The position numbers and the translations under genes were made by a program. Shown here one piece after another: positions 1 through 8,359 of a stretch of 40,978 nt of DNA. The stretch lies in the NCBI GenBank assembly GCA_015064095.1, contig SVSW01000010.1, positions 1 to 40,978 on the forward strand, in the 5' to 3' direction. Position 1 is the first letter of the stretch; every line of letters begins with the position of its first letter. Source of the stretch: Oscillospiraceae bacterium (GTDB lineage: Bacteria > Bacillota > Clostridia > Oscillospirales > CAG-272). The notes under the pieces were generated by a model that was not told the origin of the DNA, made no database searches, and saw only the letters and a list, made by a program, of their open reading frames with translations.

Positions 1-177
1 CGCGTACGGATGGGATAAACGCTGAGAGCATCTAAGCGTGAAGCCCACCTCAAGATTAGATATCCCTCCTAGCTTGACTAGGTAAGGTCACTTGTAGACT
101 ACAAGTTTGATAGGTCGGAGGTGTAAGCACAGTAATGTGTTCAGCTGACCGATACTAATAGACCGAGGGCTTGAACT
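1..177 (+). rRNA. 23S rRNA, 3' end (partial)
   Basis: The first ~177 bases match the conserved 3' end of bacterial 23S rRNA, including the block ending in CTGACCGATACTAATAG just before the terminal helix. The gene is cut by the window edge. Its 3' end is placed at about 177 by analogy with other Firmicutes; exact processing cannot be read from sequence. It is followed by a spacer of about 155 bases with no gene, then tRNA-Lys and the 5S genes, so this is the distal part of an rRNA operon read on the plus strand. Confidence 0.93.
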
Positions 178-332
178 TCTTGTTCAAGTTTACGATTACT
201 TGAGTTTCGATACTCCAAAATATGATCTTTATTCGGTTTTCAATGAATACAGGAAGTATTCAAATTAACCTCAGGGTTTCATATACGCCTTAGCTCATAC
301 TACGGGCTACCGAGTGAGCGAAAGACATCTAT

Positions 333-408
333 GCACCTTTAGCTCAGTTGGTAGAGCAACTGACTCTTAATCAGTGGGTCCCGGGTTCGAATCCCTGAAG
401 GTGCACCA
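333..408 (+). tRNA. tRNA-Lys (CTT)
   Basis: A 76-base cloverleaf with encoded CCA. The acceptor stem GCACCTT pairs with AAGGTGC, the D arm starts GCTC, the anticodon loop is CTCTTAA with anticodon CTT, and the T loop is TTCGAAT. It lies between 23S and 5S rRNA, so it is probably co-transcribed with the rRNA operon. Confidence 0.96.
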
Positions 409-423
409 TCCCGAAAGGGAAAA

Positions 424-660
<237 letters not shown>

Positions 661-664
661 ACAA

Positions 665-693
665 AAAAGGGAAACTTAATAAGTTTCCCTTTT
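665..693 (+). terminator. Terminator after tandem 5S
   Basis: Perfect hairpin AAGGGAAACTT-AAT-AAGTTTCCCTT followed by Ts, directly after 5S copy 2. It should end the main rRNA transcript or reduce read-through into tRNA-Asn. Confidence 0.85.
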
Positions 694-702
694 ACCATAT
701 AC

Positions 703-778
703 GCCTCTTTAGCTCAGTTGGCAGAGCACGTGACTGTTAATCACGGTGTCGTTGGTTCGAGCCCATCAAGGGGCGCCA
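703..778 (+). tRNA. tRNA-Asn (GTT)
   Basis: A 76-base tRNA with encoded CCA. The acceptor stem GCCTCTT pairs with AAGGGGC with one G-U pair, the anticodon loop is CTGTTAA with anticodon GTT, and the T loop is TTCGAGC. It lies only about 10 bases after the 5S terminator and is followed by its own terminator, with little room for a separate promoter, so read-through from the rRNA operon is likely. Confidence 0.95.
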
Positions 779-779
779 G

Positions 780-811
780 AAAAAAGCACTTGCATTCGCA
801 AGTGCTTTTTT
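780..811 (+). terminator. Terminator after tRNA-Asn
   Basis: Perfect hairpin AAAAAAGCACTTGC-ATTC-GCAAGTGCTTTTTT with a T run. It closes the rRNA/tRNA operon. The A/T symmetry means it could work in both directions. Confidence 0.92.
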
Positions 812-819
812 CAACTAAA

Positions 820-849
820 TCCGCCGATGGCGGAATAAATACACCATCG
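820..849. repeat. Short GC-rich inverted repeat (possible interspersed element remnant)
   Basis: TCCGCC-GAT-GGCGGA (820-834) forms a perfect small hairpin. The overlapping CGATGG (825-830) can instead pair with CCATCG (844-849), giving two mutually exclusive foldings. It lies just downstream of the AraC-family gene stop, on the opposite side from the tRNA terminator, and has no T tail. It may be a fragment of an interspersed palindromic repeat or a weak terminator for the regulator gene. Confidence 0.4.
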
Positions 850-859
850 TAAACTTGGG

Positions 860-1705
860 TTATTTTCCTCTCTTCGATATGATATACTCGCTTGGAGACA
901 TGCCGTATTGTTTTTTGAAGGTTCTGTTGAAATATGAAATGTTGTCAAATCCGCACTCAAGAGCAATGTCAATGATTTTATCCTTTGTTCCCAATAATAG
1001 CGCCTCAGCTTTTTGCAGCTTCAATAAAAGACAGTATTCGTGAAAACTCATATGCATTTCTTTTATAAATAAACGACCCATATATTTCTCATTTTTATGA
1101 TAGACGACAGACAGATCCTTTAGCGTTGGATTAGAACAGCACATGCGTTCGGCATATTGTTTAAGAGCCGAAACCAACCAATGCATAGAGGTAGATGTTT
1201 TGGGTTCTTTTACGTATAGTATTTTGATGTAATCGGAAACAATTTCGGCAATTTTCAAAAGCTCATCGGCATTATTACAAAATTCACTTTCCTGCGTTAA
1301 TTCGTAAAGATTTTTTCTATCAACATTTGTGTGGCGGCAGACCTTGTCTAATCTGGAATTAGTATAATTTATGTCTACAATAGCATTACCAACGTAGACA
1401 ATTGCTACCACCCTTTCACCTATGACAACAGGCATAGCTACTTCATAAATACCATATATACAGTGACCGTAAAATGGCTTTTTTGATGTGATAGCTTTTG
1501 TATTTGCAAGTTTTTTACAATACAAGCAAGAACGGTATCCTTTTTCTGTGGATTTCGCAATATCACAAAACTTTTTTGAATGAATCGTGTTTGCAAAGAT
1601 GATCTTTGTTGAGGGAGTATCGAGTATGCCACTCAAATCCAAGACGCTGATATGTAGCTTTCTTCCCTTGGTGAGCATATCTATTAGAAATTGAAGATTT
1701 TGCAT
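860..1705 (-). CDS. PocR-domain AraC-family transcriptional regulator
   Basis: A 281-residue regulator. Residues ~5-165 look like a PocR sensory domain, with cysteines at 47, 60, 63 and 82 and the segment GIYEVAMPVVIGERVVAIVYVG. The PocR family is associated with small-molecule sensing, but the ligand here is unknown. Residues ~180-281 are a typical AraC pair of helix-turn-helix motifs, ending with the signature DIALECGFDNISYFNRTFKK. The start is supported by GGAGAT seven bases upstream. It is divergent from a FAD-dependent oxidoreductase, and the shared intergenic region holds two direct repeats 21 bp apart, so it very probably controls that gene and itself. Family assignment is firm; the inducer is not predictable. 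Confidence 0.9.
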   Translation of the reverse strand: MQNLQFLIDMLTKGRKLHISVLDLSGILDTPSTKIIFANTIHSKKFCDIAKSTEKGYRSCLYCKKLANTKAITSKKPFYGHCIYGIYEVAMPVVIGERVVAIVYVGNAIVDINYTNSRLDKVCRHTNVDRKNLYELTQESEFCNNADELLKIAEIVSDYIKILYVKEPKTSTSMHWLVSALKQYAERMCCSNPTLKDLSVVYHKNEKYMGRLFIKEMHMSFHEYCLLLKLQKAEALLLGTKDKIIDIALECGFDNISYFNRTFKKQYGMSPSEYIISKRGK

Positions 1706-1735
1706 TTTTATATCTCCAATACACTTTTTTGTTTT

Positions 1736-1764
1736 ATTATATCATATAAGTGCCTTTTGTACAA
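1736..1764 (-). promoter_or_regulatory. Promoter of the PocR/AraC regulator gene
   Basis: On the minus strand a perfect -10 TATAAT (1741-1736) lies 17 bp from a weak -35 TTGTAC (1764-1759). The -35 lies inside the first operator repeat (1751-1765), which suggests autoregulation. Confidence 0.6.
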
Positions 1765-1786
1765 GCTTTTTTGCCTTTTGTGCAAG
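1751..1786. promoter_or_regulatory. Tandem AraC-type operator (two 15-bp direct repeats, 21 bp apart)
   Basis: TGCCTTTTGTACAAG (1751-1765) is repeated as TGCCTTTTGTGCAAG (1772-1786), 14 of 15 bases identical, with a start-to-start distance of 21 bp, about two helical turns. This is the spacing of direct-repeat half-sites bound by AraC-type dimers such as araI1/I2. The second copy reaches into the -35 zone of the oxidoreductase promoter, the class II activator position. The repeat is directly visible; the binding protein is inferred from the neighbouring gene. Confidence 0.75.
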
Positions 1787-1812
1787 AAAAAGCAACATGA
1801 CGGTGTTATAAT
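1784..1812 (+). promoter_or_regulatory. Activator-dependent promoter of the FAD oxidoreductase
   Basis: A perfect -10 TATAAT at 1807-1812, with only AAGAAA at the -35 position (1784-1789) for a 17-bp spacer. The missing -35 together with an operator repeat ending at 1786 points to dependence on an activator. Confidence 0.65.
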
Positions 1813-1834
1813 GAAATAAAAAACGGAGGGTGCT

Positions 1835-3085
1835 ATGAAAAAATACGATCTTGCCGTGATCGGTGGCGGCTTTGCGGGCGTGGCGGCGGCATTAGCCGCT
1901 GCAAGAGCGGGAGTTAAGGTTCTTATTGTTGAAAAATCAAATTGTCTCGGTGGTGCGGCGGTGAATTGCCTCGTCAATCCTTTTATGCCGTATTGGACTG
2001 AAATTGACGGTAGGCGCGTGGACCTTTCTGCCGGTATCTTTAAGGAAATACGGGATCGCTTGGAAGCGAATCATGCAATGAGCGGAAAAAGCTTTTTGGA
2101 AGAAGAACTGAAATATATTCTGAACGAAATGGTTGCCGAGGCGAACATTGATCTGCTTTTCCACGCTTATATTTTCAGGGCGGAGAAATGCAATGAGCAT
2201 ATTGCGTCAATAATGGTTGCGACCAAGAGCGGCGAAATGCAGATTGAGGCAAATTATTTTATTGATGCCACAGGGGACGCTCAGCTTGCTTATCTTGCCG
2301 GCTGCCAGACTGTGCTTGGCAGAGAGTCGGATCATTTGTGCCAGCCTATGACATTGTGCTTCCGTGTGGGAAATGTGGACGTTGAGAAGTTTTATGCAAG
2401 CAGAGAAAGATTAAAAATTGCGCATGCACAAAGTCTTGCTGCGGGCGAGCTGATCAACCCAAGGGAAAATATCCTTGTGTTTAAAACACCTATACACAAT
2501 GTACTACATTTTAATACTACAAGAGTGGTAAGAAAAAACCCCGTCTCACCAGAGGAGGTAACAGAGGCAGAGGTGCTGGCACGCAAGCAGGTATATGAGA
2601 TATACGAATTTATGAAAAAACACGCCGATGGGCTTGAAGATAGCTTTCTTATGATGACAGCGGGCGAAATCGGTGTCAGAGAGAGCCGTATGATCGTGGG
2701 CGACTATGTACTGACGGAAGAAGATTGCAGAAGCTGTGTGAAATTTGAAGATGCAATCGCAGCCTGTAACTATGACATTGATATTCACAATCCCGAGGGT
2801 ACGGGAACCAGCCATTACTATTTTCCGGCAGGTGAATATTATACCATTCCTTATCGTAGCCTGATTCCGAAGAGTGCGGAAAATCTTCTGGTAGCCGGAA
2901 GATGTATCTCCTCGGATCACGGAGCGCAGGCGTCGTATAGAATTATGCCCGTTGTTTGTTGCATTGGCGAAGCAGCAGGGGCAGCGATCGGTCTGGCAGA
3001 AAGAAATAAAGCCTCTGTACGCGAGATCAATGTTAGTGAACTGCAAAACTCACTAAAAAATAACGGTGCATATATCGGGGTGTAA
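1835..3085 (+). CDS. FAD-dependent oxidoreductase (FAD_oxidored family)
   Basis: A 416-residue cytosolic flavoprotein. The N-terminus has the Rossmann dinucleotide motif GGGFAG (residues 10-15) and the ribose-binding acid at E33 in VLIVEKS. The C-terminus has the FAD-closing segment LLVAGRCISSDHGAQAS followed by GEAAGAAIGLA, typical of the PF12831-type family. The substrate cannot be told from sequence. It has a strong GGAGGG ribosome binding site and is followed by a terminator, so it is monocistronic. Its promoter lacks a -35 and carries AraC-type operator repeats, so it is probably induced by the divergent PocR/AraC regulator when the sensed compound is present. Confidence 0.85.
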   Translation: MKKYDLAVIGGGFAGVAAALAAARAGVKVLIVEKSNCLGGAAVNCLVNPFMPYWTEIDGRRVDLSAGIFKEIRDRLEANHAMSGKSFLEEELKYILNEMVAEANIDLLFHAYIFRAEKCNEHIASIMVATKSGEMQIEANYFIDATGDAQLAYLAGCQTVLGRESDHLCQPMTLCFRVGNVDVEKFYASRERLKIAHAQSLAAGELINPRENILVFKTPIHNVLHFNTTRVVRKNPVSPEEVTEAEVLARKQVYEIYEFMKKHADGLEDSFLMMTAGEIGVRESRMIVGDYVLTEEDCRSCVKFEDAIAACNYDIDIHNPEGTGTSHYYFPAGEYYTIPYRSLIPKSAENLLVAGRCISSDHGAQASYRIMPVVCCIGEAAGAAIGLAERNKASVREINVSELQNSLKNNGAYIGV

Positions 3086-3134
3086 ATGAAAATATAATTG
3101 ATTTGTCCGGTTGTCATTTTCGCCTCTAAACGCA

Positions 3135-3166
3135 AAAATCCCGAACGCAAAAGCGTTCGGGATTTT
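3135..3166 (+). terminator. Terminator after the FAD oxidoreductase
   Basis: Perfect 14-bp hairpin AAAATCCCGAACGC-AAAA-GCGTTCGGGATTTT. The A/T flanks make it potentially bidirectional, though the convergent lgt-like gene stops about 105 bases away. Confidence 0.9.
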
Positions 3167-3262
3167 ACTTTTTCACTTTTCACTAATTTTGGCGTGTAAG
3201 GAATTTTAGGTAAGAGGTAATAGTGAATAGAGAAGAAGTAAGGTTGATTTGCTACGCAAATC
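3167..3262. repeat. Non-coding repeat-like spacer
   Basis: This stretch between convergent genes contains related short words of the CACTTTTCACT / AATAGTGAATAG type and ends in the perfect hairpin GATTTGC-TAC-GCAAATC (3246-3262). It has no open frame of note. The composition resembles short interspersed repeat remnants, but a single copy in this window cannot prove that. Confidence 0.3.
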
Positions 3263-3271
3263 TTCATTTGA

Positions 3272-4081
3272 TTAAGTTGCGCTTTTTTCAATAATGTTTG
3301 CCCGTCGAGCGCCGGCTTTGGATTTTGCGTAAAAAAAGTATCCTAATATAAAGACAACTATCAGAACACTTATCCATTGCGATGTTGACAGAAACAAAAA
3401 CTTGCCTCTTACGGCATCGCCGCGGAAAAATTCGAGAATAAAGCGTATAATTGAATACGAAAGCGCGTATGTGATCACACACAGATATTTTTTATCCGTT
3501 TTGATAAAGATGATCAAAAGAGCAAAGAACAGCAGGAGCAAAGCGGCGGCTTCTATAAGCTGTATCGGCAAAAGCGGAACACCGACCGGAGCACCGCCCG
3601 TTTCTGTCGTATATGTATATGAGAACAAGCCGTTATAAGGGATGCCGTAGCAGCAGCCGCCAAAAAAGCAGCCGACTCTGCCGATCGCATGACCGAGAGG
3701 AATGACAGCCGCGTATATATCTGCAAATTCGGAAAATTTCATTTTAAATTGCCATGTGTATATAATAAGACCCAAAAGACCGCCGATAAGTCCCCCGTAA
3801 AACACGAATCCCCCTTTTATCAGAGAAATTAAAAGATCGGAAATGGGTACGTCGTATTCAATTTTATATGCAACGATGGATTCCCAAGACGCGAGTATGA
3901 ACAAAAGCTTAGAACCCACGATAGCTCCTATCATGGTATAGATGCCTGATGAAACGATATCAAATTTTGATATTTTGCTTTTTTTGCATATGATCAGCGC
4001 AACGGCAGCGGAGGCAAAAATACCCGCAAAAAACAATATTCCGTACAGAGGGATCTGATTCCCTAAAAATTCAAAATACAT
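3272..4081 (-). CDS. Divergent prolipoprotein diacylglyceryl transferase (Lgt) family protein
   Basis: A 269-residue polytopic membrane protein of the Lgt family, which moves a diacylglyceryl group from phosphatidylglycerol to the lipobox cysteine of prelipoproteins. Family marks include LYG near residues 12-14, the GGFVFYGGLIGG segment (90-101) and the signature HAIGRVGC starting at H131, with R135. In classical Lgt the signature continues G-N-F-x-N-G-E; here the first Asn is Cys138 and the motif reads GCFFGGCCYG, a cysteine-rich variant. It may be a paralogue with a different acyl acceptor, or the only Lgt of this organism. An in-frame ATG at 4099 exists, but the start at 4081 has GAGGTG seven bases upstream. 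It is read in the same direction as the DUF4190 gene. Confidence 0.82.
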   Translation of the reverse strand: MYFEFLGNQIPLYGILFFAGIFASAAVALIICKKSKISKFDIVSSGIYTMIGAIVGSKLLFILASWESIVAYKIEYDVPISDLLISLIKGGFVFYGGLIGGLLGLIIYTWQFKMKFSEFADIYAAVIPLGHAIGRVGCFFGGCCYGIPYNGLFSYTYTTETGGAPVGVPLLPIQLIEAAALLLLFFALLIIFIKTDKKYLCVITYALSYSIIRFILEFFRGDAVRGKFLFLSTSQWISVLIVVFILGYFFYAKSKAGARRANIIEKSAT

Positions 4082-4098
4082 AAAACACCTCAGGATCA

Positions 4099-4128
4099 AA
4101 GGGCTATCCTTAATAGCGGACAGCCCTT
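4099..4128 (-). terminator. Weak hairpin between the DUF4190 gene and lgt-like gene
   Basis: AAGGGCTATCC and GGACAGCCCTT form an imperfect stem with one A-C mismatch and an 8-base loop. In the minus direction the tail is only TTTGAT, so termination after the DUF4190 gene is probably partial. It lies about 20 bases upstream of the lgt-like start. Confidence 0.45.
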
Positions 4129-4144
4129 GTTTTTTGCGCTTTAA

Positions 4145-4438
4145 TTAAGACAGCGTGCCCATACCGGCGAGAGCGCCGGTTGCGCAAATGATGCACAGGC
4201 CGCAAGTGAAGAACATGATTGCAGTGATAACAACGGCAATGATGCCAAGCACAAGTCCTGCGGTTGCGATGCCGGCAGGCTGATCTGCGGCTTTAAGCTT
4301 CTTTCCGCCAATAATGGAAAGAACGAGGCCCACTATCGCAACGGGAAGTCCCAAAATCGCAAACCAACCGTTCAAAAGCCCGAAAACGATGCCGATGATA
4401 CCGAGCACCATTCCGGCTATAGCTTGTCCCTTTCCCAT
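4145..4438 (-). CDS. DUF4190-type small membrane protein
   Basis: A 97-residue hydrophobic protein with helices around residues 5-22, 26-44 and 58-85. The repeated Gly-rich pattern (GMVLGIIGIVFGLLN and later GLVLGIIAVVITAIM) with the polar loop GGKKLKAADQP is typical of DUF4190 proteins. Function unknown. Start supported by GGAG nine bases upstream. It is divergent from an XRE repressor, and its promoter is covered by two identical palindromes, so it is very probably the target of that repressor. A DUF4190 protein is small and has no enzyme motif; a membrane stress or envelope role is only a guess. Confidence 0.8.
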   Translation of the reverse strand: MGKGQAIAGMVLGIIGIVFGLLNGWFAILGLPVAIVGLVLSIIGGKKLKAADQPAGIATAGLVLGIIAVVITAIMFFTCGLCIICATGALAGMGTLS

Positions 4439-4523
4439 GATGTACTCCTTTCATAGCTTTTGAAAATTCGTTACGGGCGATTTTTGCTTTTTGCGAAAAA
4501 ACGCAAAGGCAGAAAACGCGGCA

Positions 4524-4568
4524 TGTAACAAATTGTTACATAATTAGTGTAACACAATGTTACACTAA
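4524..4568. promoter_or_regulatory. Double operator TGTAACAnnnTGTTACA
   Basis: Two 17-bp perfect palindromes share TGTAACA-N3-TGTTACA: 4524-4540 with AAT in the centre and 4548-4564 with CAA. Their starts are 24 bp apart. The second is embedded in a longer perfect 10-5-10 palindrome (4544-4568). They cover the spacer, -10 and predicted start site of the DUF4190 promoter. The divergent XRE gene is the obvious candidate binder. Confidence 0.8.
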
Positions 4569-4574
4569 TGTCAA
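4546..4574 (-). promoter_or_regulatory. Promoter of the DUF4190 gene
   Basis: Minus strand: perfect -35 TTGACA (4574-4569), 17-bp spacer, -10 TACACT (4551-4546). Operator 2 lies across the spacer and -10, and operator 1 across the predicted transcription start, the classic layout for repression. Confidence 0.7.
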
Positions 4575-4606
4575 GATGTTTTTGATATTTTTCGGGAGAA
4601 TCTATC

Positions 4607-4810
4607 ATGATAGGATTGAAAGAAATAAGAAAACGCAAGGGGTACAGTCAGTTAAAGGTCGCATTTGATCTGAACATAAGCCGTGAAGCCCTCTCTTATT
4701 ATGAAAACGGCAAGCGCAGCCCGGATATAGATATGCTTTGCCGTATGTCGGAATATTTCAACGTTTCAATTGATTATCTGATACGGGGCGAAGAATTCAA
4801 CAAAAAATAA
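4607..4810 (+). CDS. XRE-family helix-turn-helix repressor
   Basis: A 67-residue protein that is almost only a Cro/CI-type helix-turn-helix. It contains GYSQLKVAFDLNISREALS (helices 2-3) and the conserved YENGKRSPDIDML and VSIDYLI segments of XRE proteins. It has no sensory domain, so control would come from its own concentration or from a partner protein. Start supported by GGGAGA about ten bases upstream. It is divergent from a DUF4190 membrane protein gene, with two identical palindromes between them, and is followed by its own terminator. Autoregulation plus repression of the DUF4190 gene is the simplest reading. Confidence 0.88.
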   Translation: MIGLKEIRKRKGYSQLKVAFDLNISREALSYYENGKRSPDIDMLCRMSEYFNVSIDYLIRGEEFNKK

Positions 4811-4833
4811 AAGCACTTGTGAAAGTGCTTTTT
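4809..4833 (+). terminator. Terminator after the XRE gene
   Basis: Hairpin AAAAGCACTT-GTGA-AAGTGCTTTT followed by T, starting on the stop codon of the XRE gene. Confidence 0.82.
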
Positions 4834-4857
4834 ATTATAATAAATCAAGCCTAACTC

Positions 4858-4886
4858 TTGAAAGAAACGGAATTTTGTATTATAAT
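4858..4886 (+). promoter_or_regulatory. Promoter of the phosphopantetheinyl transferase gene
   Basis: -35 TTGAAA (4858-4863), 17-bp spacer, perfect -10 TATAAT (4881-4886). The leader to the start codon is about 80 bases and GC-rich, with a possible CGAGC/GCTCG stem. Confidence 0.75.
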
Positions 4887-4976
4887 GAACGCAAGCATTT
4901 AACGGTAGGAACGAGCGCTCGGGCGAGGGAAGCTCGGTGAAAAGTTCATATCAAAAAGTACATGGCGGAGAAATTT

Positions 4977-5525
4977 ATGGAGCTTAAATATATACATCTT
5001 TCGGAGCTTTTCGGCGAGCCGATCTCGGCACAAAAGGTCGAAGAGCTTGCCGATCGGCTTTTGGACGACCCAAGATTTGCAAAAATTGCCGATGCGGCGC
5101 AGGGAAAAAAGAATATAGAGAAGCGCGCGGAGACGCTTTCGTGGCTTTATCTGCTCGACGGGTCGATCCCGTGCGGCGCGCAGGTTTATTACGAAAAAAG
5201 CGGCAAGCCGCAATCAGACGGTGTGTTTTTTTCCGTTTCGCACAGCGACGGGCTTTGCGCCATCGCGATCGCAGATGGGCCGATCGGGCTTGATATTGAG
5301 CGCTTGCGCGAATTTCCCTCACGCGAGAGCTTTGCCGAACGGTATTTTTCGGAAAACGAACGCGCGGCGGCGCGCGACCTGGTCGGATTTTTCGGCGTTT
5401 GGACAAAAAAAGAGGCGTGTTTCAAAAAAACGGGAGAGTGGGTCGACACATCTGCCGAAAGCATTGAAACGTCGGAGCTTGATCTTTGCGGTGAAAGATA
5501 TATCGTTTCAATATGTAGTAAATAA
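4977..5525 (+). CDS. 4'-phosphopantetheinyl transferase (Sfp type)
   Basis: A 182-residue enzyme that would move phosphopantetheine from coenzyme A to a serine of acyl or peptidyl carrier proteins. The three family motifs are present: SVSHSDG near residue 86, IGLDIE with metal ligands D106 and E108, and WTKKEACFK near 142-150 with E146 and K150. It is shorter than Bacillus Sfp. An ATG 15 bases upstream is in frame, but GGAG sits six bases before the ATG at 4977, which is preferred. No carrier protein or synthase gene lies nearby, so it may serve fatty acid synthesis or distant natural-product genes. Monocistronic, with its own promoter and terminator. Confidence 0.88.
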   Translation: MELKYIHLSELFGEPISAQKVEELADRLLDDPRFAKIADAAQGKKNIEKRAETLSWLYLLDGSIPCGAQVYYEKSGKPQSDGVFFSVSHSDGLCAIAIADGPIGLDIERLREFPSRESFAERYFSENERAAARDLVGFFGVWTKKEACFKKTGEWVDTSAESIETSELDLCGERYIVSICSK

Positions 5526-5530
5526 AAAGC

Positions 5531-5564
5531 CCCCTCGTTTAGCGTGCTAAACGAGGGGTGTTTT
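5531..5564 (+). terminator. Terminator after the phosphopantetheinyl transferase
   Basis: A 12-13 bp hairpin CCCCTCGTTTAGC / GCTAAACGAGGGG with a tight loop, then GTGTTTT. Confidence 0.85.
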
Positions 5565-5613
5565 CGGTTACTCACAAAATTTTGTGCAAGAGGAATAAAT
5601 CCTCTTATTGCTT

Positions 5614-6144
5614 TTATTCCTCGTGGGTCGGCTCGATCAGTCCGTATTCTCCGTCATTTCGCGCGTAGACCACGCAGGTGTCGCCGGTCTTGTCATCTTC
5701 GAAAACGAAGAAGCTGTGATTCAGCAGGTTCATCTGCAAAATCGCCTCCTCGGGCGACATCGGCTTGAAATAGAACGATTTTTTGTGTATCACAAAATCG
5801 GTCTCCTCGGGCTCAAGATCCGCCGAGGATACCGCGTCCGGCACCGGTTGGGGACGAATACGTTTATCGAGCTTCGTTTTATATTTTCTGATCTGACGCT
5901 CAATGGAATCGATATCACGGTCAAGCGCATCGCGGAAGGTCGCTTCCTCTGACTCCGAACGGAAAAGCGTGCTTGAGGCATTGATCGTCACCTCAAGTCT
6001 TTCTTTGTTTCGTCTGCGGCTGAAGGTCACTGTGGCGTCTGCCTCATCATAGAAGTACTTGTCAAGCTTTGAAAGCTTCTTTTCAATCAGATCCTTCATG
6101 TCCTGCGGGACCGTCATCTGTCTTCCGACTACTGTAATTTTCAT
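5614..6144 (-). CDS. hpf: Ribosome hibernation-promoting factor, long form
   Basis: A 176-residue ribosome-associated protein. Residues 1-95 are the HPF/RaiA domain (starts MKITVVGRQM; contains EKKLSKLDKYF and VTINA), which occupies the mRNA/tRNA channel of resting 30S subunits. Residues ~115-176 are the C-terminal dimerisation domain (VIHKKSFYFKPMSPEEAILQ, HSFFVFEDD) that pairs ribosomes into 100S dimers in Firmicutes. Length is normal for the long form. It has its own promoter, and the mRNA begins with a hairpin plus U tract. The ribosome binding site, GGGGG just upstream of ATG, is slightly unusual. Divergent from ligA. Confidence 0.95.
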   Translation of the reverse strand: MKITVVGRQMTVPQDMKDLIEKKLSKLDKYFYDEADATVTFSRRRNKERLEVTINASSTLFRSESEEATFRDALDRDIDSIERQIRKYKTKLDKRIRPQPVPDAVSSADLEPEETDFVIHKKSFYFKPMSPEEAILQMNLLNHSFFVFEDDKTGDTCVVYARNDGEYGLIEPTHEE

Positions 6145-6157
6145 ACGTACCCCCTGT

Positions 6158-6192
6158 AAAAAACTTCGGGAGGAGGGAAGCCCTGCCTCCCG
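6158..6192 (-). promoter_or_regulatory. 5'-terminal hairpin plus U6 in the hpf leader (possible attenuator)
   Basis: On the minus strand CGGGAGG (6192-6186) pairs with CCTCCCG (6173-6167), and inside it AGGG-CTT-CCCT extends the stem. After AAG comes a run of six T. This looks like an intrinsic terminator, but it lies between the predicted start site (~6194) and the hpf ribosome binding site. It could cause premature termination, protect the 5' end, or bind a regulator. A conserved structure named raiA-hairpin has been reported upstream of raiA-type genes; identity with it is not tested here. Confidence 0.6.
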
Positions 6193-6200
6193 TTAATTAT

Positions 6201-6229
6201 ATTATATCACTTTTGTATTTATTTGTAAA
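6201..6229 (-). promoter_or_regulatory. Promoter of hpf
   Basis: Minus strand: -35 TTTACA (6229-6224), 17-bp spacer, perfect -10 TATAAT (6206-6201). The predicted start at ~6194 is two bases before the leader hairpin. Confidence 0.7.
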
Positions 6230-6320
6230 TAGTAAATCAAAAAAACGAAAAAAAACATAAAACTTTGTGAATATTGACGAATATAACACTAAAAAATACG
6301 AGCAACAGCCAAACTATCCG

Positions 6321-8358
<2,038 letters not shown>

Positions 8359-8359
8359 A

